Shown one piece after another: positions 1-5,032 of a stretch of 5,032 bases of DNA. Origin of the DNA: Synergistaceae bacterium (lineage in GTDB: Bacteria; Synergistota; Synergistia; Synergistales; Synergistaceae); NCBI GenBank assembly GCA_031290815.1, contig JAISLO010000137.1, forward strand, positions 1 through 5,032. Reading direction: 5' to 3'. The position numbers and the translations under genes are program-made. How positions within the stretch are numbered: the stretch's first letter is position 1; each line of letters begins with the position of its first letter. The notes below the pieces were generated by a model. The model saw only the letters and a list, made by a program, of their open reading frames with translations. It did not search any database and was not told the origin of the DNA.

Positions 1-1767
<1,767 letters not shown>

Positions 1768-1792
1768 TAGAAACCGGATGAATGAATCGGTC

Positions 1793-1800
1793 GAGGAGGG
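1793..1800 (+). promoter_or_regulatory. Ribosome binding site of dnaJ
   Basis: GAGGAGGG lies 9 nt before the GTG at 1810, an optimal distance, and fixes that codon as the start. The 42-nt dnaK-dnaJ gap shows no convincing promoter or terminator, which supports co-transcription with independent translation initiation. Confidence 0.8.
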
Positions 1801-1809
1801 TGACGCGCG

Positions 1810-2976
1810 GTGGCGACGCCTGGCAAGAAGGACTATTATGAAATACTGGGAGTGCCCAGGAGCGCTTCAGCGGAGGAGATAAAGAAGGAATACCGCAAGC
1901 TCGCCAGAAAGTATCACCCTGACGCGAACCCCGGAAACGAGGAAGCGGAGCGCAAGTTCAAGGAGATAAACGAGGCGCACGATGTCCTGAGCGATCCCCA
2001 GAAGAAGGCTCAGTACGACCAGTTCGGCTTCGTGGGCGATGCTCCTCCCCCCGGCGGCGGCTTTGGGGGTGAGCCGTTCTTCGGAGGGATGGGCGGCGAC
2101 ATATTCGGAGATATATTCGAAAATCTCTTCGGCGGCGGCTTTGCCGGAACCTCCGGACGCCGGGCCAACCCCAACGCGCCCCGCAAGGGGGCCGACCTCG
2201 AGATGTCGATGCGCATAACTCTCGAGGCGGCCTACAATGGGACGGCCCGCGAGGTGGAAGTTCCGAGGGAGGACACATGCTCGCACTGCTCTGGCACCGG
2301 CGCGGAGCCAGGATCGGAGGTCGAGACATGCCAGGCTTGCGGCGGCAGAGGGCAGGTCGAGAGGGCGACCAGCACGCCCTTCGGCCAGATGATACAGGTA
2401 GTGCCCTGCGCGAAGTGCGGCGGCAGGGGAACGGTGATAAAAAACCCGTGCAAGGAGTGCAGAGGACAGGGCAGGGTCAAGGGAAGACATAAGGTGGAGG
2501 TAAAGATCCCTCAGGGAGTAGACACCGGGACGAGGCTTCGCATAGCAGGCAAGGGAGAGGGCGGAATAAACGGCGGTCCGGCGGGAGATCTCTTCATACT
2601 CATAGAGGTCATGGCCGACAACAGGTTTCAGCGGTCAGGCTCGGACCTGCACACATACGTCGACATAGCGGTTCCGCAGGCGGCGCTCGGGACGACCATC
2701 GAGGTGGAAACGTTCGACGGCGCTGAAAAGCTGGACATTCCGGCCGGCACCCAACCCGGATCCGTGCTGAGGATCAAGAACCGCGGTATGCCAAGCCTGC
2801 GCAGCTCGGGCAAGGGGGACCTGCACATCCACGTCAGGGTAAACGTGCCTAAGAACCTCTCCGAGCGAGCCAAACACCTGATGGAGGACCTCGCCCGCGA
2901 GATGAAGGTCAATGTCGCCGAGAGCCGCTCGCACATATTCGACAAGGTCAAGGAAAAATTCTCCGGCAGACGCTAG
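1810..2976 (+). CDS. dnaJ: Chaperone protein DnaJ (Hsp40, type I)
   Basis: Co-chaperone that delivers unfolded substrates to DnaK and stimulates its ATPase. The 388-residue product has the complete type I architecture. The J domain spans about 7-73, with the essential HPD at 36-38. The Gly/Phe-rich region (about 74-118) carries DIF motifs at 97-99 and 101-103. The zinc-binding domain has four CxxCxGxG modules starting at Cys157, Cys174, Cys200 and Cys214, all cysteines present. The C-terminal substrate-binding domains follow, including KVEVKIPQGVDTGTRLRI and the GDL(F/H)I motifs. Length is normal for the family (about 370-390). The start is GTG, supported by the GAGGAGGG site 9 nt upstream and by the J domain beginning right after it. 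It sits 42 nt after dnaK, the usual order in bacterial heat-shock operons. No grpE or hrcA is visible; they may lie to the left. Nothing appears broken. Confidence 0.98.
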   Translation: MATPGKKDYYEILGVPRSASAEEIKKEYRKLARKYHPDANPGNEEAERKFKEINEAHDVLSDPQKKAQYDQFGFVGDAPPPGGGFGGEPFFGGMGGDIFGDIFENLFGGGFAGTSGRRANPNAPRKGADLEMSMRITLEAAYNGTAREVEVPREDTCSHCSGTGAEPGSEVETCQACGGRGQVERATSTPFGQMIQVVPCAKCGGRGTVIKNPCKECRGQGRVKGRHKVEVKIPQGVDTGTRLRIAGKGEGGINGGPAGDLFILIEVMADNRFQRSGSDLHTYVDIAVPQAALGTTIEVETFDGAEKLDIPAGTQPGSVLRIKNRGMPSLRSSGKGDLHIHVRVNVPKNLSERAKHLMEDLAREMKVNVAESRSHIFDKVKEKFSGRR

Positions 2977-3088
2977 AAAGATTGCCTCAAGGAAACGCTG
3001 ATCAAATCGCCGAAACGCTGAATCTCGTTTGGGCGATTTAAGGCGTGTCTTCTGACTAATACACCTTTAAATTTCCGGGGGTTTGCGC
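2977..3088. other. Convergent intergenic region, dnaJ / AI-2E permease
   Basis: The 112-bp gap lies between two genes that converge tail to tail. It contains the imperfect hairpin at 3004-3039, a 10-bp direct repeat GAAACGCTGA at 2992-3001 and 3012-3021 (20-bp period, second copy inside the hairpin), and a weaker bulged stem at 3040-3048/3061-3068. No ORF worth calling is seen. Confidence 0.7.
3004..3039. terminator. Possible bidirectional terminator hairpin
   Basis: AAATCGCC (3004-3011) pairs perfectly with GGCGATTT (3032-3039). After one G/G mismatch, AAACG (3013-3017) pairs with CGTTT (3026-3030), leaving an 8-nt loop. The position between converging genes and the symmetric A-rich/T-rich stem ends fit a shared terminator. 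There is no real T-run beyond the stem on either strand, so intrinsic termination would be weak; this is a structural call. Confidence 0.45.
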
Positions 3089-4237
3089 TTAAGCCTTAGA
3101 AGCCGTTGGGGCCGGCGGGCCGTCCGGGTCGTCCGACGGGGGCGTCAGGGCTTCCGGCGTAAATGTTGCCATGTGATACAGGCGAAGCATGAAGTAAGCC
3201 ACCGACAGTACCAGCGGCCCCATGAAGAGGCCCAGAAAGCCCCAGGTGTAAATTCCTCCGAGCAGACCGGTGAATATCATGAGAATGTGGGCATTCGTCC
3301 CCTCGTAGATAAAGAGGGGCCTCAGTAAGTTGTCGATGGAGCTGACGATGAGAATGCTCCATGCCAAGAGAATCGCCGCGTTTTTCACGTCCCCGGATGC
3401 AAAAAGATATATGGCTCCGGGCACCATGACCATCGGAGTGCCCACAAAAGGCAGCATGGCCAGGAAAAACATCAGAGACCCGAAAAGCACAGGATTCCGC
3501 AGCCCCACGAACCACCATCCAAACCCACCAAGCGCGGCCTGAATACCGGCCGTCATTATTATCCCGTAAAAGATCGCATAGAGCATCTGTTTGACGCGTG
3601 AGAAGAACACGTCCTTCTCAGTTTCCGAGAGAGGCAGTATCTCTCTGGCGAAACGGGCGATGCTCTCCCCGTCGTGAGTGAGAAAAAACGTGCCGACAGT
3701 TATGACGAGCAGATTGAAGCCGAGCTGAAACGCGTTGCCCAGTATCTGTCCCGACAGTTTCGTCATGAATGACGTGATGATACCCGGAAGGTTCGCCGCT
3801 GCGTCGCTCCACATGGGCAGTTCGAAGAAGTCCGGATATATCGACAAAAGCCAGTCGAGACGGGGTATCGACAAAACGGCGCTCAACGGGCGCCCTCTCA
3901 CTGTGGGAAACCATTCCACGAAAAATTGGTAAAAATACTCCAATTCCCGAACCACAGCGGCAGTCAGGCCTAACATGGGCAGCACCATCAGAAACAGTAT
4001 CAGAAACGTATTTATGCCGGACGCGACATACGAAAAGCGTCCCCTCAGCAATTTGCGATAAATGAAGCGGTAAAGCGGATAGGTGAAAAAGGACAAAACC
4101 GCCGCCCAGGCAAGCGCCGAAGCGAGAGGCCATATCACCATGGCCGCCAGCACCACAAAAAAGCACAGCAACACGATGAAAGGCGCTGTGCTTTGTTTCA
4201 ATCTGCCTATGAGAGCTGAACCCTTCGAGTTCTGCAT
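3089..4237 (-). CDS. AI-2E family (PerM/TqsA-like) membrane transporter
   Basis: Integral inner-membrane protein of the AI-2E family (formerly UPF0118). Members include the E. coli autoinducer-2 exporter TqsA and PerM, and some halophile homologues act as Na+/H+ antiporters, so the substrate here cannot be assigned. The 382-residue product has hydrophobic segments at about 18-36, 38-60 and 70-96, a soluble stretch of about 60 residues, a segment ending in FLTHDG (185-190), and a strongly hydrophobic C-terminal half. That half carries the family signatures PFVGTP (263-268), SIDNLLRP (300-307) and GGIYTWGFLGLFMGP (327-341). It ends in a Pro/Asp-rich polar tail. Start choice: the frame also has a GTG two codons upstream (4243), but it is only 1 nt from the GGAGG core, whereas the ATG at 4237 is 7 nt away. 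It is transcribed from its own promoter, convergent to dnaJ, with no operon partner visible. Family is confident, function is not. Confidence 0.93.
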   Translation of the reverse strand: MQNSKGSALIGRLKQSTAPFIVLLCFFVVLAAMVIWPLASALAWAAVLSFFTYPLYRFIYRKLLRGRFSYVASGINTFLILFLMVLPMLGLTAAVVRELEYFYQFFVEWFPTVRGRPLSAVLSIPRLDWLLSIYPDFFELPMWSDAAANLPGIITSFMTKLSGQILGNAFQLGFNLLVITVGTFFLTHDGESIARFAREILPLSETEKDVFFSRVKQMLYAIFYGIIMTAGIQAALGGFGWWFVGLRNPVLFGSLMFFLAMLPFVGTPMVMVPGAIYLFASGDVKNAAILLAWSILIVSSIDNLLRPLFIYEGTNAHILMIFTGLLGGIYTWGFLGLFMGPLVLSVAYFMLRLYHMATFTPEALTPPSDDPDGPPAPTASKA

Positions 4238-4243
4238 GCACAC

Positions 4244-4249
4244 CCCTCC
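4244..4249 (-). promoter_or_regulatory. RBS deciding the permease start
   Basis: On the minus strand GGAGGG ends directly before a GTG (4243-4241) and its GGAGG core lies 7 nt before ATG (4237-4235). The spacing favours the ATG, giving 382 rather than 384 residues. Confidence 0.75.
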
Positions 4250-4273
4250 GCGTATGGAAATATCTCAAGGAGA

Positions 4274-4301
4274 ATTTTAACACGTCCCGAAACGATTTCA
4301 A
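4274..4301 (-). promoter_or_regulatory. Sigma-70-type promoter of the AI-2E permease
   Basis: On the minus strand, TTGAAA (4301-4296, 5/6 of the -35 consensus) is followed after 16 nt by TAAAAT (4279-4274, 5/6 of the -10 consensus). A TG one base upstream of the -10 makes it an extended -10. Start of transcription would be near 4267, leaving a leader of about 30 nt before the ATG. No operator is obvious. Confidence 0.72.
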
Positions 4302-4332
4302 AATAAACGCCGCTGGGCAAGCGCCCCGCGGC
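4299..4332 (-). terminator. Minus-strand intrinsic terminator upstream of the permease promoter
   Basis: GCCGC (4309-4313) pairs with GCGGC (4328-4332) and, after one T/C mismatch, GGGC (4315-4318) with GCCC (4323-4326) around the tetraloop AAGC. Read on the minus strand, this GC-rich stem is followed by GTTTATTTT, a T-rich tail. On the plus strand no T tract follows. It would stop minus-strand transcription arriving from the right just before the permease promoter, whose -35 box touches the tail. No gene that would feed it is recognised in the window. Confidence 0.55.
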
Positions 4333-4426
4333 ATATCGCTCCTCGGAACTTGCAAAACGCCGGATGAATCAAGGATAGCCCAGACCCGAGACAGAGGTAG
4401 ATGCGGCAGCGGTAGCTTATTTATTG

Positions 4427-4435
4427 TGTTAGAAT
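4427..4435 (+). promoter_or_regulatory. Candidate extended -10 promoter
   Basis: TGT followed by TAGAAT (5/6 of the -10 consensus) forms an extended -10. No recognisable -35 box sits at the expected distance (around 4407-4412). Transcription would begin near 4442, in front of the leader hairpins and the 21-codon ORF. Weak on its own; supported by what follows. Confidence 0.4.
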
Positions 4436-4448
4436 GTCTTTGACGGAC

Positions 4449-4503
4449 TTCCGGCGAAGCAGGGGGCCGGGGAGTGAAAAAGGTCTTCCCTCTGAGGGGA
4501 GGT
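4449..4503 (+). promoter_or_regulatory. Structured leader with hairpin over the Shine-Dalgarno
   Basis: Two hairpins precede the small ORF at 4510. In the first, CCGGC (4451-4455) pairs with GCCGG (4466-4470), extendable by G-U pairs. In the second, TCTTCCCT (4484-4491) pairs over a 3-nt loop with AGGGGAGG (4495-4502), eight continuous pairs including two G-U. The second stem occupies the core of the ribosome binding site, so translation could be controlled by opening it. It matches no riboswitch class I can name. Confidence 0.4.
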
Positions 4504-4506
4504 GAT
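4496..4506 (+). promoter_or_regulatory. Near-perfect ribosome binding site of the 21-codon ORF
   Basis: GGAGGTGAT (4498-4506) is a 9-nt perfect complement to the usual 16S rRNA 3' end and lies 7 nt (from GGAGG) before an ATG at 4510. It is a better match than the site in front of dnaJ, which is the main reason to take the small ORF seriously. Confidence 0.6.
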
Positions 4507-4509
4507 TCG

Positions 4510-4575
4510 ATGCCGAAAGGTAAATGTGCCTTCCAGACGAAAAAAGGAACAAGGCCCACTCGCCAAAGTGACTAA
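4510..4575 (+). CDS. Possible small basic peptide, 21 residues, unknown
   Basis: The ATG-to-TAA frame of 21 codons begins MPKGKCAFQTKK and ends PTRQSD. Six of the 21 residues are Lys or Arg against one Asp, with a single Cys at position 6. It has no membrane segment or signal peptide. Support comes from the very strong Shine-Dalgarno and a possible upstream promoter, not from similarity; I do not recognise the sequence. Its last third and stop codon lie inside the hairpin 4545-4585, so it could be a leader peptide whose translation disturbs that hairpin, although no downstream gene is evident. It may also be the relic of a longer gene that kept its initiation site. Confidence 0.4.
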   Translation: MPKGKCAFQTKKGTRPTRQSD

Positions 4576-4585
4576 CCTTGTTCCT
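4540..4585 (-). terminator. Intrinsic terminator, best on the minus strand
   Basis: AGGAACAAGG (4545-4554) and CCTTGTTCCT (4576-4585) form a perfect 10-bp stem. Inside the 21-nt loop, CACT (4557-4560) and AGTG (4567-4570) can form a second short stem. On the minus strand the stem runs straight into six T residues (4545-4540), the classic layout; on the plus strand only CTGTTCGATT follows. It therefore points to minus-strand transcription entering from the right, although it may also slow plus-strand transcription after the 21-codon ORF. Confidence 0.6.
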
Positions 4586-4628
4586 CTGTTCGATTCGAAT
4601 AATTAATTAACATGAAAGGATTCTATCA

Positions 4629-4712
4629 TTGAGCCGCCACACCGTCAAGGGCGCCTTTACCCAGTTCCGATTGCTCGAATTTGATCTGATTGAAGATCTA
4701 AGGGGCGCATGA
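4629..4712 (+). other. 27-codon TTG-start open frame, doubtful
   Basis: A frame open from 4611 (after TAA at 4608) runs to TGA at 4710. TTG at 4629 lies 9 nt after AAAGGA and would give 27 residues starting SRHTVKGAFTQFRLL after the initiator and ending EDLRGA. The composition looks protein-like and is GC-richer than the flanking AT-rich DNA. It is short, unrecognised and starts with a rare codon; it could be a genuine microprotein, a relic of a decayed gene, or chance. Confidence 0.2.
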
Positions 4713-4716
4713 GGTG

Positions 4717-4745
4717 TTGCGAAGTGCAGCGAAAAATGCTATTAT
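4717..4745 (+). promoter_or_regulatory. Candidate promoter upstream of the repeat-containing ORF
   Basis: TTGCGA (4717-4722, 4/6 of the -35 consensus) and TATTAT (4740-4745, 5/6 of the -10 consensus) are separated by 17 nt, with TGC directly before the -10 making it extended. Transcription would start near 4752, about 36 nt before the ATG at 4788. Confidence 0.5.
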
Positions 4746-4787
4746 CGCTGTAGTTTAAAAGGTTTTCTCACAGGAGATGACATTTTC

Positions 4788-4892
4788 ATGGTTTTTACTG
4801 ATGCGCTTTCCCAGCCGGCCAATACCATCATAATTCTGGCAGGCAGGCAGGCAGGCAGGCAGGCAGGCAAAGGCATAGTTCTCTTCTTCTAA
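4788..4892 (+). CDS. Short ORF entering a GGCA tract, possibly phase-variable
   Basis: An ATG preceded by AGGAG (4772-4776, 11-nt spacing, slightly long) and by a plausible promoter opens a 34-codon frame. It begins MVFTDALSQPANT, continues through a hydrophobic III-L stretch, then reads the tetranucleotide tract as a periodic AGRQ peptide, and ends GIVLFF before TAA at 4890. With one more GGCA unit (or two fewer), the same start would read through to TAA at 4994-4996, giving about 70 residues; with one unit fewer it would stop just after the tract (TAG 4876-4878). The present copy number would thus be a short or OFF state if the longer frame is the functional one. Neither product is recognised. 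Alternatively the tract is simply an intergenic microsatellite. Confidence 0.3.
   Translation: MVFTDALSQPANTIIILAGRQAGRQAGKGIVLFF
4838..4869. repeat. (GGCA)8 tetranucleotide microsatellite
   Basis: Eight perfect tandem copies of GGCA (TGCC on the other strand), 32 bp without interruption, followed two bases later by one more isolated GGCA (4872-4875). Perfect 4-bp tracts of this length are prone to slipped-strand copy-number change. The unit length is not a multiple of three, so any change shifts the frame of an ORF running through it. The 4-bp unit, short total length and absence of spacers exclude a CRISPR array. Confidence 0.97.
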
Positions 4893-5032
4893 AAATTCTT
4901 TCCACCCTTCCTCGCCTGACTTTGGCAGTTAATGAAGGAAATAAAGGGTGTAAAACATTGCAACGCAACAATTTATGCAGTTTCAAGATTGATTAAAAGT
5001 TGTAGTGAATAAGCCCTTTCTAGCGTTACCTG

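Larger units (their letters stand above)
4333..5032. other. 700-bp region without a conventional gene
   Basis: No ORF here resembles a known protein. The stretch beyond about 4590 is visibly AT-richer than the flanking genes. It holds a candidate mini-transcription unit (4427-4585), AT-rich palindromes (ATTCGAAT 4593-4600, TTAATTAA 4603-4610), a 27-codon TTG-start frame (4629-4712), a candidate promoter (4717-4745), a short ORF running into a GGCA microsatellite (4788-4892), and a long-range inverted repeat CACCCTT/AAGGGTG (4903-4909/4944-4950). From about 4950 to 5032 I see nothing assignable. It could be decayed coding sequence, small regulated genes, or the upstream part of a gene beyond the right edge. 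Confidence 0.6.

Noticed and set aside
1867..2490. 207-codon minus-strand frame opposite dnaJ
   Set aside because: Lies antisense to the clearly real dnaJ in a GC-rich region; its product is a mirror of the J, Gly/Phe and zinc-domain codons.
4340..4430. Possible tRNA or small structured RNA
   Set aside because: I found no cloverleaf, T-loop or CCA-like end.
3618..4559. 313-codon open frame on the minus strand
   Set aside because: It overlaps most of the permease in another frame on the same strand. Its product has no coherent family motifs, and its upstream 300 bp crosses the permease promoter and the hairpins. A short GAGGAG before an internal ATG (4334) is not enough to rescue it.
4593..4610. 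Palindromes ATTCGAAT and TTAATTAA as attachment site or operator
   Set aside because: Short palindromes are expected in AT-rich DNA. No duplicated flank, integrase or regulator gene is near.
4777..4833. Alternative 18-codon ORF from the ATG at 4777
   Set aside because: Its ATG directly abuts AGGAG with no spacing, and it ends before the repeat; the ATG at 4788 is better placed.
4838..4869. CRISPR-like repeat
   Set aside because: The unit is only 4 bp, with no spacers; it is a microsatellite.

Overview
The window holds the end of a heat-shock chaperone operon (dnaK, cut by the left edge, then dnaJ), a convergent gene for an AI-2E/PerM-family membrane protein on the minus strand, and about 0.8 kb on the right with no conventional gene.

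Organism: a bacterium with fairly GC-rich genes and strong GGAGG-type ribosome binding sites. DnaK is the short form: it lacks the roughly 20-residue insertion in the N-terminal ATPase domain that proteobacterial DnaK carries. Otherwise it reads much like Firmicutes-type DnaK. With GTG starts and this composition, Synergistota or a GC-rich Firmicutes-like lineage fits best. This is an inference and cannot be settled from one window.

Layout: 1-1767 dnaK (+, about 22 N-terminal codons missing); 1810-2976 dnaJ (+), 42 nt downstream with its own strong Shine-Dalgarno, so most likely co-transcribed. 2977-3088 is a short convergent intergenic region with an imperfect 13-bp hairpin that could stop transcription from both sides. 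3089-4237 is the AI-2E-family permease (-). Its promoter is clear at 4274-4301 and its GGAGG site favours an ATG start two codons inside the longest open frame. A GC-rich hairpin with a minus-strand T-rich tail (4299-4332) abuts that promoter.

The right-hand region (about 4333-5032), AT-rich beyond about 4590, is the least ordinary part. It contains a possible mini-transcription unit at 4427-4585: an extended -10, a hairpin covering an almost perfect Shine-Dalgarno, a 21-codon basic ORF, and a hairpin whose T-run points the other way. Further right is a second plausible promoter (4717-4745) leading to a short ORF that runs into eight perfect GGCA tetranucleotide repeats (4838-4869), a tract type known elsewhere to cause phase variation by frame slippage. 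None of these small ORFs is recognised, and the reading as regulated or phase-variable genes is inference.

DnaK and DnaJ act together as an ATP-driven folding machine (with GrpE, outside the window). The permease appears to be an independently transcribed neighbour with no evident link to protein folding. I found no clear mobile element, CRISPR array, tRNA or rRNA.
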